A stretch of 64,000 bases of DNA from contig JAISMF010000106.1 in NCBI GenBank assembly GCA_031276865.1, forward strand, positions 1 to 64,000. Direction: 5' to 3'. Of this stretch, positions 35,799-44,290 are shown piece after piece. The position numbers and the translations under genes are program-made. This DNA comes from Deltaproteobacteria bacterium (GTDB lineage Bacteria > Desulfobacterota > Desulfarculia > Adiutricales > Adiutricaceae). The notes below the pieces were generated by a model. The model was not told the origin of the DNA and did not search any database. It was given only the letters and a program-made list of their open reading frames with translations. The stretch's first letter is position 1, and each line of letters opens with the position of its first letter.

Positions 35799-36446
35799 AT
35801 GCGCATTATACTGATCACCGGGTTACTCGGATCAGGCAAAAGCACTGTACTCCTCAGCCTGGCGGCCCGACTCAGCAAGATGGAGGGCCCCAAGGCGGTG
35901 GTTATTATTGAAAACGAGATAGGCGATACAACTTTAACCAGCAGGTGCGCTGGTTCTTTTTTTGCCGATCTCTCCCCCGTCGAGCTGGACAACAATTGTA
36001 TATGTTGCACCCTCACCGGAGAACTCGTCGGCCTGCTCGAAGACATTCAATCCCGCCTCAACCCCTCTTGGCTCCTCGTCGAAACTTCCATCCTCGCCCA
36101 CCAAAGCATCAAAGACACAATCCGCCAGACATTGATAACTAACGAACCGCTGAGCGTCCTAGTGGCCGACGCCGGCCGCTGGTCCGAAATGTACAGGGAG
36201 GTTCCCATGCTCATCGGAACCCAGGCGGAAAGGGCGGATTTTATCCTCGTGAACAAGATCGACACCGCCTCCCCGGCGGAGCTGGAAACAGTTCTCTCCG
36301 ACATCGGGAAGCTTAATCCGAACCGCCCCGTGAAAACGGTGAACGCCTTGGAGGATGATTTAAACGAGTTTTGGGACCTCGTGACGGAGGAAGCCCTGAA
36401 AAACGGAGAGACTTCAAAGGAGAATCTGAAGCTGGCCCAGATTTGA
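35799..36446 (+). CDS. CobW/HypB/UreG-type GTPase (G3E family)
   Basis: Protein of 215 residues. It has Walker A GLLGSGKST at 8-16, the metal-binding CICC at 67-70 (C67, C69, C70) and a guanine-specificity motif VNKID near 150. It lacks the C-terminal CobW domain, so it is the short type found beside corrinoid methyltransferase operons in acetogens. G3E GTPases deliver metals or help insert or reactivate cofactors; here a role in metal or corrinoid loading of MtaB-MtaC is inferred from the neighbourhood. It precedes mtaB by 685 bases on the same strand. AGGAG precedes the ATG, with a stem-loop just before it. Confidence 0.85.
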   Translation: MRIILITGLLGSGKSTVLLSLAARLSKMEGPKAVVIIENEIGDTTLTSRCAGSFFADLSPVELDNNCICCTLTGELVGLLEDIQSRLNPSWLLVETSILAHQSIKDTIRQTLITNEPLSVLVADAGRWSEMYREVPMLIGTQAERADFILVNKIDTASPAELETVLSDIGKLNPNRPVKTVNALEDDLNEFWDLVTEEALKNGETSKENLKLAQI

Positions 36447-37131
36447 AAATAGCGCCGCGATCGCGCCAGAAAACTTGGCCCGCTTTATTAAAAGTCTTAA
36501 TTTCTATAAAAAATTTTTCGTTGTTTTTTTCTAAACACCCTTTGGCAAAGAGAGAGGCCTCCCGCCGGATCCATAATTCGGCCCCCTCTCCCCGGGCCTC
36601 AGCGCCCTAAACGCATCGAATTTTTCGTTTTTTCCCGTTCAACGGGTTGAAACTTAAAAACACCCGCTGGTTTTTTCCGGATAGCATCGAAGAGAACCTG
36701 CGAACAACCGCCTTACCCTCACTCCACGGACATCCCGAATAAAGCCGAGGCCCACCCGGGCCGTCAAGTCTTCAGGATCGCCGGCGCCTCTTAAGCGCCG
36801 GAGGCTTCGCCGCCATTCCCGAAGAACGGAAAAACGCCGGCCGGAGGTTATTCAAACCCCTAGGACAGCGTCGCTAGACGGGCGGTTTTCCCGTACCGGG
36901 TGAACAGCGCCTCTTTTTGGAAAAGCAGGGTGATCATTCCGCCTTACCTTAACCCCGCCGATCCTTGGCGCGCCACTCAGGCGCCCCCGCTTAGGGACTT
37001 ATGTTCCGTAAACATCCGCCACTTCGGCGGCGGAGGGGAAAGCGGAGCTCTTCATCTTTCCGTTTCCAGGCGAGCCGACTAAGCGGCAGCCCTTTTTCAA
37101 CCCATCCACTTGTACATCGGAGGTAGTCTTT
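36447..37131. other. Spacer between the CobW-like gene and mtaB
   Basis: About 685 bases without a gene. GAGGCTTCGCC-type hairpins occur near 36780-36815. No promoter boxes recognised, although mtaB probably has its own promoter here. Confidence 0.4.
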
Positions 37132-38505
37132 ATGTTGTACAAAAGCTTGGCCATCAGCAACCCTGATGACCTCATTTTCGGTACCGCGCCGAAGCCTGTC
37201 GTAACCCGCAACTATGGCCTCGTCATCGGCGGCGGCACCCTGTATCCGGAGCTGAACTTCACGGTTCCCACCATGAAGCTCGAGCCCGCCACCCTCAAAG
37301 AGATGTACGGCCACTACGAGCAGATCGTCCGCGAGGCTCTGAAGCGCGCCGGCGAGCTCGAGAGCCCGGGCGTCGTTTTGGAGTGCGAAACCCTCCCCCA
37401 GCAGACCGAGTTCCCCGAGTGGTCGGAGACCATCGCCAAGATCCTCCTCGAGGGCATGGCCAAAGAGAACGCCCGCTCCGGTCTCAAGAGCGCCCTGCGC
37501 TTCACCCCCAACGACAACCGCGACATGATCCGCCCCCCGCTTATGAGGAGCGGCTATCAGCTCGAGAGGATGCTTGAGACCTTCGAGAGGGTCACCAAGG
37601 CCGGCGCCGACCTCATCAGCATCGAGTCCATCGGCGGCAAGGAGACCCACGACGAGTCGCTCATCCACTGCGCCATCGACGAGGTCATCTTCGCGCTTTC
37701 CATTTTGGCCACCCGCGACATGAAGTTCCTCTGGGGCAAAATCGTCGAAATCTGTAAGAAGAACGGCGCCACCCCGGCCGGCGACTCCTGCTGCGGTTTC
37801 GCCAACACGGCTATGGTTCTCGCCGAGCAGAAGCTCATCCCCAACTCCTTCTCCGCCGTCGTCCGCGTGCTCGGCACCGTCCGCGCCATCGTGGCCATCG
37901 AGGAAGGCGCCAAGGGCCCCGGCAAAGACTGCGCTTACGAGAACCCCTTCCTGAAGGTCATCACCGGCAACCCCTCCTCCGGCGAGGGCAAGACGGCCGC
38001 TTGCGCCCACTTGAGCCCGCTCGGCAACATCGCCGCCGCCTACACCGACCTCTGGAGCAACGAGTCGGTCCAGAACATCATGCTTCTGGGTTCCACCGCC
38101 CCCACCGCCTACATGGAGCAGCTGATCTACGACTGCCGCCTCTACAACGGTCTGAAGCAGTACGGCCACGGCAAAGTGCTCCGCGACATGCTGGTGAGGA
38201 GCGACGCTCCGTTAGACAGCCGCGCCTTCGTGTTCCGCCCCGAGAACGTGGTGCTCTTCGGCAAGACCATCGTCGAGAGCAAGGACTACTATGACGCCGC
38301 CAAGAACGTCTCCAAGATCGTGGCCCAGACCATCCTGACCGCCGGCGAGACTGGCGGAACCAGGGTCTCCAAGCCCGAGCTCAAGTACCTCAAGAAGATC
38401 ATCGACACCGTCGACGCCCTTCCCAAGGACGAGGGCGCCTTCATCGAGAAGATCCTGGCCAAGATCGACAAATCCAAACTGAAACTGGAGGAGTACGGCC
38501 TCTAG
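37132..38505 (+). CDS. mtaB: Methanol:corrinoid methyltransferase MtaB
   Basis: Protein of 457 residues, full family length. It activates methanol at a zinc site and methylates the Co(I) corrinoid of MtaC. By comparison with Methanosarcina MtaB, the three zinc ligands are visible: E165 in SIESIGGKE, C221 in GDSCCGFANTAM, and C267 in GPGKDCAYEN. The glycine-rich start (LVIGGGTLYPELNF) and EGKTAACAH also match. The ribosome site GGAGGT is strong, and codon use is biased toward a few codons, suggesting high expression. It is followed by mtaC and then, after 800 bases, by a pterin-type methyltransferase. Confidence 0.93.
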   Translation: MLYKSLAISNPDDLIFGTAPKPVVTRNYGLVIGGGTLYPELNFTVPTMKLEPATLKEMYGHYEQIVREALKRAGELESPGVVLECETLPQQTEFPEWSETIAKILLEGMAKENARSGLKSALRFTPNDNRDMIRPPLMRSGYQLERMLETFERVTKAGADLISIESIGGKETHDESLIHCAIDEVIFALSILATRDMKFLWGKIVEICKKNGATPAGDSCCGFANTAMVLAEQKLIPNSFSAVVRVLGTVRAIVAIEEGAKGPGKDCAYENPFLKVITGNPSSGEGKTAACAHLSPLGNIAAAYTDLWSNESVQNIMLLGSTAPTAYMEQLIYDCRLYNGLKQYGHGKVLRDMLVRSDAPLDSRAFVFRPENVVLFGKTIVESKDYYDAAKNVSKIVAQTILTAGETGGTRVSKPELKYLKKIIDTVDALPKDEGAFIEKILAKIDKSKLKLEEYGL

Positions 38506-38812
38506 GAGCCGGACCCGCCAGCCGATATATTCGCCCAAGGTTATCCGGCGCTCATCCTGAAACTCCGGAACTTTAACACCGGAAACCTTGGGTATTAAAA
38601 AAACGCGCCGCCGCGTCCCTCAGCCGCGGCCGGCACCGGGGTCCCATAGCCCCGTCGGGCGCCGCAAAAGCGGCGCCGGCCGAAAAGCGCGCCTCCCATC
38701 GCCTTGAGCGGCGGGTTTCACACAGCACACTCCAACCCGTCATCCTAAAATCTGTTAAGACCGGATGACGTTTAACATAACTAAAGAGCTTTTTTGAAAG
38801 GAGAGCCACACC
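38506..38812. other. mtaB-mtaC spacer
   Basis: A 307-base gap with GC-rich hairpin potential (GCCGCGTCCCTCAGCCGCGGC near 38609). It may process or attenuate the operon mRNA. No gene seen. Confidence 0.35.
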
Positions 38813-39436
38813 ATGTCTATCCAAGACATCTATCAGGCAGTAGTCGACTTCGATGACGACAGCATCAAGGGTCTCATCGACAAAGAAATATCCGCGGGCA
38901 CCGACGTCAAGAAGATCCTCGACGACGGTCTCATCGCCGCCATGGACCACGTCGGCAAACTCTTCGCCGAGGGCGAACTCTTCGTCCCCGAGATGCTGAT
39001 GGCCGCCACCGCGATGAAGGTCGGCCTCAACGTTTTGAAGCCCCACCTGGCCAAGACCGGCGGCTCCACCATCGGCACCGTGGTTATCGGCACCGTTAAG
39101 GGCGACCTCCACGACATCGGCAAAAACCTGGTCGGCATGATGCTGGAAGGCGGCGGCTTCGAGGTGTTCGACCTCGGTTCCGACGTCGAGCCCCAGAAGT
39201 TCGTGGCCGCCGCCAAAGAGAAGAAGGCCCAGATCGTCGGCCTGTCCGCCCTCCTCACCACCACCATGCCCTACATGGAGGAGACCGTCAGCGCCCTGAA
39301 AGAGGCCGGCGTCTCCACCAAGGTCATCATCGGCGGCGCCCCCGTGACCGCGGCTTACGCTGAGAAGATCGGCGCGGCCGGCTACTCCGACGACGCCCCC
39401 AGCGCGGTGGCCCTGGCCCGCAGCCTGGTGAAGTAA
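38813..39436 (+). CDS. mtaC: Methanol corrinoid protein MtaC
   Basis: Protein of 207 residues. A helical cap domain (1-85) is followed by the B12-binding domain with the canonical D98-L-H100-D-I-G103 motif (DxHxxG), VGLSALLTTTMPYMEETV and IIGGAPVTAAYAE. It carries the methyl group from MtaB to a second methyltransferase. GGAG precedes the ATG with good spacing; the operon ends at a strong terminator (39594). Unlike the orphan corrinoid protein at 32466, all cobalamin-binding residues are intact. Confidence 0.93.
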   Translation: MSIQDIYQAVVDFDDDSIKGLIDKEISAGTDVKKILDDGLIAAMDHVGKLFAEGELFVPEMLMAATAMKVGLNVLKPHLAKTGGSTIGTVVIGTVKGDLHDIGKNLVGMMLEGGGFEVFDLGSDVEPQKFVAAAKEKKAQIVGLSALLTTTMPYMEETVSALKEAGVSTKVIIGGAPVTAAYAEKIGAAGYSDDAPSAVALARSLVK

Positions 39437-40238
39437 GCGCGACGCTTATTAACGGTGCTGATTATCGCTCAGTCCTTTCCCTCCGCCCCGAACCACCGGT
39501 TCAGGGCGGAGGGAGGCTGGCACCCTCTTCTCACCATGCTTAAAGCGGCACAGCCTTTGTCTCACTCCACTCCGAAAACCAAAATCCCCATCGCAGGCCC
39601 GTGAATAGGCGCTTTTTATTCATGGGCCTGTTTTTTTTGGCCGCCCGCCCGCCAAGGCGGTCCCTCCCCCTTTCCAGCGGCCTTGGTCTTTCCGAATCCG
39701 GACACCCCCTGAATAATTCTTAAAACCCCTCCGGCGGGAGCCGGTTCCCGGCATCCCCGCCCTTTCGGAAAGGAGTTTTCGGGACTTGAGTCCCTTTTTC
39801 CGCCGTAAATTCCGCGGATCTTACAAGTTTCTTCAAGAACCCTTGAGTTTTTTATATTTTCGCGTTATCATATCCCGACAGCTGAAAAAGCCCCCGTCGC
39901 TTTAAAAACCGTTCGCTTTCGACCCGCGTTTACGCCCCGCGGCGCGCCCGGCGTCCGCCCCCCCCGAATTTCTCACCGGCTCCCCGTACCCCCCCTTCCG
40001 CGGGAACGCCGGATTATCTAATACTAAACAAAATTAGATGACGCGAAATTAGATAACACTAGTTTCGAGAGTCCGAAACCTCCGTCCATTCCGGAGCGGA
40101 TTAACCGGAGAAATCCCCGGCCGGAACCCATCAACAATCGGGATGTAATAACACCGCCCTTTCGGCGGGGCCGAAAAGGCCTAATCCATATGCGACCCCG
40201 CTAAAAAACGTGGGCGCCATTCACAAAGGTGACAGAGT
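39437..40238. other. Spacer between mtaC and the pterin methyltransferase
   Basis: Contains an inverted repeat CCCTCCGCCC / GGGCGGAGGG at 39479-39512, then the mtaC terminator. An AT-rich stretch at 40015-40065 with a repeated AAATTAGAT string may hold the promoter of the next gene. No gene seen. Confidence 0.45.
39594..39638 (+). terminator. Intrinsic terminator of mtaB-mtaC
   Basis: CAGGCCC pairs with GGGCCTG, with an inner TGAATA / TATTCA stem, followed by eight Ts. Confidence 0.9.
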
Positions 40239-41036
40239 ATGATTATCGTAGGAGAACTTATTAACGCCAGCCGCAAGAAGATCAGAGCCGCCATCGAGGC
40301 GGCGGACGCCGATTATATCAAGGATATAGCCACGAAGCAGGACAAGGCCGGCGCCACGTTCGTCGACGTGAACGCGGGAGTCTTCGTGGGAGAGGAGCCC
40401 GAGAAGCTGGTCTGGCTGGTTAACACCGTCCAATCCGTGATCGACAAGCCCCTGGCCCTGGACAGCCCCGATCCCAAGGCCATCGAGGCGGCCATGAAGG
40501 TCCACAAGGGCACCCCCATGCTGAACTCCATCTCCCTGGAGAAGGATCGCTGGGAGAAGCTCTCTCCGGTCATCGCCAACACCGACATAAAAGTCGTCTC
40601 CCTCTGTATGAGCGACGCCGGCATGCCCACCACCGCCGAGGACCGCGTCAAGATCGCCGACGAGCTGGTGAACCGCCTCTCCAAGATCAATATTCCGCCG
40701 GAAAACATCTACATCGACCCCCTGGTTCAGCCGGTGGGCACCGACTACACCTTCGGTATCGAGTTCCTGAGGGCCGTCGGCCAGATCAAGGATAAACACC
40801 CGGGCGTCCACATCATGTGCGGTCTCTCCAACATCAGCTTCGGTCTCCCGGAGAGGCTCTTCCTGAACCGCATCTTCATGGCGCTCGCCATCTACTCCGG
40901 TCTGGACGGAGCCATCATCGATCCCACCGACGCCCCCATGATGGGAACCATCGCCGGCGCCACCGCTCTGGTGGGCAAGGACAAGGGCTGCCGCGGCTAC
41001 CTCAAGGCCTTCCGCGCCGGTCTGGTGAAAGCCTAG
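40239..41036 (+). CDS. Pterin-binding methyltransferase, MtrH/AcsE type (methyl-corrinoid:folate)
   Basis: Protein of 265 residues forming one TIM-barrel pterin-binding domain. The order of motifs matches AcsE: IIVGELINASRK at the start, VDVNAG (D43, N45), LALDSPD (D75), MLNSIS (N96), YIDPLV (D160) and GLSNISFGLPERLFLNR (GLSN at 195-198). AcsE-type enzymes transfer methyl groups between corrinoid proteins and tetrahydrofolate. Next to mtaBC, it most likely takes the methanol-derived methyl from MtaC to folate, in place of the methanogen MtaA that methylates coenzyme M. The ribosome site is AAGGTGA; a strong terminator follows, so it is a separate unit from mtaBC. Confidence 0.88.
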   Translation: MIIVGELINASRKKIRAAIEAADADYIKDIATKQDKAGATFVDVNAGVFVGEEPEKLVWLVNTVQSVIDKPLALDSPDPKAIEAAMKVHKGTPMLNSISLEKDRWEKLSPVIANTDIKVVSLCMSDAGMPTTAEDRVKIADELVNRLSKINIPPENIYIDPLVQPVGTDYTFGIEFLRAVGQIKDKHPGVHIMCGLSNISFGLPERLFLNRIFMALAIYSGLDGAIIDPTDAPMMGTIAGATALVGKDKGCRGYLKAFRAGLVKA

Positions 41037-41118
41037 TCTTTTCCAAGGCTCCCCCCGGGCGGGGAACCTTTCCGGCTCCCCCCCCCAAAAAGCCGGCAGG
41101 TAATTTTCCCGCCCAAAG

Positions 41119-41152
41119 AACTCCGCCGCCTATCGCGGCGGAGTTTTTTTTT
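41119..41152 (+). terminator. Intrinsic terminator of the pterin methyltransferase gene
   Basis: An 11-bp perfect stem AACTCCGCCGC / GCGGCGGAGTT, loop of five, then a run of Ts. Confidence 0.9.
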
Positions 41153-41626
41153 CCCGCCACCTTTTTCCCCGCGACTTTTCCCCGCCTCTCTCCCTCCATC
41201 TTTTTCCTCCTCGTCTTTCCTCCGTTTTTTATCCCCGGCGTCCTGGATCCTCCCTTCCTCCGCTCGTAATTTTTATAATTTTAATAATAGTAATTTAAAT
41301 ATTTATAATTTATCGATATTTATCTTTAAAAATTAAAAAAAAAAAACAACCAAGCCGCGGAAAAAACAACCCCCCTAGAGAAAATTTTTCACGCGGGGGG
41401 TATAATAAGACAACCAACGCGAAAGCGAATGGTCCGACTTTAAAAATTGATTAGAGACAACATATGCCGCATGGAATAAATTAAAACACATTACAGCTTG
41501 TAAAGTATGTTTTTCAAAGTCTGAAAACAGCGGGGCTTTTCGCGGGCGCGTCGAAATCATCCGCCCTTTTTTTTCGCGACTCTTCAGGCGCCGCCCCATC
41601 GCCTGAAAAAATCTGGGAGGCATCCC
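41153..41626. other. AT-rich spacer with a repeat upstream of nadK
   Basis: AT-rich core at 41270-41360, then the fifth dispersed repeat (41415-41553). No gene. Confidence 0.45.
41415..41553 (-). repeat. Dispersed ~140-bp AT-rich repeat, copy 5 (most diverged)
   Basis: Aligns with the other copies through GATTAGAGACAACATA and GTAAAGTATG; ends CAACGCGAAAGCG and CGCGGGCGCGTCG are eroded. The plus-strand frame reads LETTYAAWNKLKHITACKV, with a stop before it. Confidence 0.65.
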
Positions 41627-42490
41627 GTGCCGGAAGTGGTCGTCGTCACCAGGAATCTCCCCCGGGCCCTGGATCTGGCCGGCTGGGCCCAGGCCTATAT
41701 CGAAAAGAACCACCCGGATTTCCAGGTCCATCTGGATTGCGGGAACTACCGGCAGGATAAGAAGTCCTCGCCTTTAAGCGGCCTCCGGCCGGATCTCATC
41801 ATCTCCATCGGCGGGGACGGCACCATCCTCCGAGCCTCCAGGCGCTGGGGCTTCAACGGCGCCCCCATCCTGGGGGTCAACATGGGAAGCCTGGGGTTCC
41901 TGGCGGAGGTGGAGCCCCAAAGATTCGAGGATCTCCTCTACCTCTCCCTCACCAATCAAGTCGAGGTGGAGGAGAGGAACTGCCTGGACATCATCCTCAC
42001 CCGGGACGGAAACGTCATCTCCACCACCCCGGTCTTGAACGACGCCGTGATCAACAAGGGGGCGCTTTCCCGGATCCTGAATTTGAAACTCAGGGTGGAC
42101 GACTCCAGCTCCTGGTGCTACCGGGCGGACGGGGTGATCATCAGCACCACCACCGGCTCCACGGCCTACAACCTCTCGGCCGGCGGACCGGTTCTGCACC
42201 CGGGGCTTCCGGCCTTCGTCGTCACGCCCATCTGCCCCTTCACCCTCTCCAGCCGCCCCCTGGTGCTGCCCCTGGGGTCCAGGATAGAGGTGGCCATCGA
42301 GCTCAACACCCCTTCGGTCTACCTAACCACCGACGGCCAGAAGGCCACCCCCCTCGTGGAGGGAGACGTGGTGACGGCCCGAAACTCCGAATCCATCGTG
42401 CGCCTCGTGAAAAACCCCCACCGGGCCTATCTGGACAAGCTGGAAATGAAGCTCGGGCTCTTTAAAAGGCACGGCGCGGTCCGGGATTGA
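41627..42490 (+). CDS. nadK: NAD kinase
   Basis: Protein of 287 residues that phosphorylates NAD to NADP. It has the GGDGT loop at 62-66 (IISIGGDGTIL), the GVNMGSLGFLAEV segment, LNDAVINKG and the GSTAYNLSAGGP loop. The start is GTG at 41627 with GGGAGG upstream. It stands alone; the nearest upstream element is a dispersed repeat. Confidence 0.95.
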   Translation: MPEVVVVTRNLPRALDLAGWAQAYIEKNHPDFQVHLDCGNYRQDKKSSPLSGLRPDLIISIGGDGTILRASRRWGFNGAPILGVNMGSLGFLAEVEPQRFEDLLYLSLTNQVEVEERNCLDIILTRDGNVISTTPVLNDAVINKGALSRILNLKLRVDDSSSWCYRADGVIISTTTGSTAYNLSAGGPVLHPGLPAFVVTPICPFTLSSRPLVLPLGSRIEVAIELNTPSVYLTTDGQKATPLVEGDVVTARNSESIVRLVKNPHRAYLDKLEMKLGLFKRHGAVRD

Positions 42491-42635
42491 AACTTCACCT
42501 CACGGCGGGGGTTTTTCCGGGCGTTTTCGGCCGGGGACCGAAAAAAAACCGCGCCGCGGGCGGATGATTTTTCCGGAAAAACGCCGGCGTCGGAAAACGG
42601 AAGGGTTCGGGGGAGGGAAGCTTCGGAAAGGTTCC

Positions 42636-42667
42636 GAAGAAAAGGAAAAGGCCCCCGAAGGGGGCCC
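42636..42667 (-). terminator. Intrinsic terminator of the flagellar rod-like gene
   Basis: Stem GGCCCCC / GGGGGCC, GAA loop, followed leftward by TTTTCCTTTTCTTC. Confidence 0.65.
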
Positions 42668-42756
42668 GTTCGCGCTAAAAATACCCGGATTTTTTAGACC
42701 CGTCTAAAAGACCATGACGGAAGATCTCGGCGGAAGATCTCGCCTTCGGAACGCCT

Positions 42757-43149
42757 TTAGACCTTCATGTTGATCACCGTTCCCAGCATTTCGTCCACCG
42801 TGGGCACCACCTTGGCGTTGGCCTGGTAGCCCCGGCTGGTGACGATGAGGTTCACCATCTCGGTGGCCACGTCGGTGTTCGATCCCTCCACGAAGCCCCG
42901 GGGAACCCAGGCCGGAGTCGCGGGATCCCTGGGCACCCCCCTGGTCGGGACGAGGGGCCCGGAGGGGCCAAGTCCGTTCTGGACGTGGGCCGCCACCCCC
43001 GAGTAATGGGGGAGATCCTGGTAGACGGCGCGGCCGGCCTTGAAACCATCGGTGAGGACGTTGGCCAGGTTGTGGGCCGTGACCTGGGTTCCCACGCCGA
43101 AAGCGTTCAAGGCCGTCACCGGCGGATAGAGGGCGGAATTTACGGGCAT
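42757..43149 (-). CDS. Flagellar basal-body rod-like protein (FlgC/FlgG family)
   Basis: Protein of 130 residues. The N-terminus has the rod-protein helix ending in HNLANVLTDGFKAGR (26-40), and the C-terminus has the conserved VEGSNTDVATEMVNLIVTSRGYQANAKVV pattern (87-115). FlgC is about 140 residues, so the length fits, though the sequence between the helices is short and proline-rich. No other structural flagellar gene is nearby, which is unusual, but csrA and fliW lie just across the divergent spacer. ATG 43149 has GAGGTG upstream. Confidence 0.8.
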   Translation of the reverse strand: MPVNSALYPPVTALNAFGVGTQVTAHNLANVLTDGFKAGRAVYQDLPHYSGVAAHVQNGLGPSGPLVPTRGVPRDPATPAWVPRGFVEGSNTDVATEMVNLIVTSRGYQANAKVVPTVDEMLGTVINMKV

Positions 43150-43533
43150 TTCACACCTCGCGGAAAACGCCGCGGAAGGGCCTTTCCGGACCCTAAACCC
43201 ATTGTACCCCGAAAGCGGGCGAAGCTCCAAGCTTTAAGGGCCTTTCCGCGCGCTTTCCGTTCCGGAGCCGCCTTTGGGCTCCGGAACGGCGGATCCGGAA
43301 CAGCGGATCCGGAAAAGCGGATCCCAAGCTTAAGGTTATCGTACCACAATGGTTCCTAAAAAGCTAAAAAAAACCAAGTTTCGCTAATATCATCCTAAAA
43401 TTTCCCTAATATCCCGGTAAGCTAGAAAAAATTACACCCTTGTGATACAATTTAGTCGTCAGTAGATTTAAACCGTCCCGCCGATGCGTCATCCCCCTCT
43501 TTTCCTCAACCACCTCTTTAAAGAAGCTTCAGC
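43150..43533. other. Divergent spacer between the rod-like gene and csrA
   Basis: Contains GGATCCGGAA repeats at 43290-43322 and an AT-rich stretch at 43350-43460 with TACAAT near 43446 as a possible -10 for csrA. No gene. Confidence 0.4.
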
Positions 43534-43779
43534 GTGCTGATACTAACCAGAAAAATCGGCGAAACCGTCACCATAGGCGACGACATCAGGGTGCAGGTGG
43601 TGGACGTCAAAGGCCACCAGGTGCGTCTGGGCATCACCGCCCCCAGCGAGTGCGCGGTGCACCGGGAGGAGATCTATCTGCGCATCCAGGAGCAGAACAT
43701 CCGCTCCCTGGAAACCCAAACCGAGGATCTGACGGCCGCGGCCAAAATCTGGTCCGGAGAGACTCCGCCGGAAAAATGA
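43534..43779 (+). CDS. csrA: Carbon storage regulator CsrA
   Basis: Protein of 81 residues beginning [18 protein letters not shown], then [18 protein letters not shown] and [11 protein letters not shown], the full CsrA beta dimer. It binds GGA motifs in mRNA leaders to control translation. The C-terminal tail beyond residue 60 is longer than in E. coli (61 residues) and resembles the longer forms paired with FliW. The start codon is GTG. fliW follows after 85 bases. Confidence 0.95.
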   Translation: MLILTRKIGETVTIGDDIRVQVVDVKGHQVRLGITAPSECAVHREEIYLRIQEQNIRSLETQTEDLTAAAKIWSGETPPEK

Positions 43780-43864
43780 AAAGCGAGACCGGCACCCCTC
43801 TTTCAGAGCGGTTCCCCCGCCTGGAAAATTTCACTTCAAGCGCCGCTTCCGAGGAGACGCTTTC

Positions 43865-44290
43865 ATGCTGATTAGCACCAAAAGATTCGGGGAGATGGAG
43901 GTTCCGGAGGAGTCCGTCATCACCGTCCTGGGCGGGGTCATAGGCTTTCCGGAGCTCATCCGCTACGTCCTCATCCAGAGGAGCAACGATCAGCCCTTCT
44001 ACTGGCTGCAGTCCCTAGACGATCCCACCCTGGCCCTGGTCCTCGTGAACCCGAAGCTCTTTAAAAACGACTACGCCCCCCAGCTCCCGGCCAGCCTCGC
44101 GGAGGAGCTGGGGGAGGGCGAAATCTCGCTTTTCGCCATCGTCACCATCCCGCCCGGGCGCCCCCAGGAGATGACGGCCAACCTTTTGGGCCCCCTGGCC
44201 GTGAACCCCGTCTCCCGCAAAGCCCGTCAGCTGGTTTTGGACGACAGGCTCTACACCCACCGCCACCCCATAATCCAGCCCAAGCCGTGA
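43865..44290 (+). CDS. fliW: Flagellar assembly factor FliW
   Basis: Protein of 141 residues: ISTKRFGEMEVPEESVITVLGGVIGFPELIRYVLI, then FYWLQSLDDPTLALVLVNP and ANLLGPLAVNP are characteristic. FliW binds flagellin and CsrA; free FliW relieves CsrA repression. The fourth base of its stop region (GTGA) also starts the next gene, giving a 4-base overlap with xerC. Here it follows csrA directly, as in many non-gammaproteobacterial flagellated bacteria. Confidence 0.95.
   Translation: MLISTKRFGEMEVPEESVITVLGGVIGFPELIRYVLIQRSNDQPFYWLQSLDDPTLALVLVNPKLFKNDYAPQLPASLAEELGEGEISLFAIVTIPPGRPQEMTANLLGPLAVNPVSRKARQLVLDDRLYTHRHPIIQPKP

Noticed and set aside
36991-38169. 392-codon minus-strand frame opposite mtaB
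   Set aside because: Shadow of mtaB; MtaB has all zinc ligands and a strong ribosome site.
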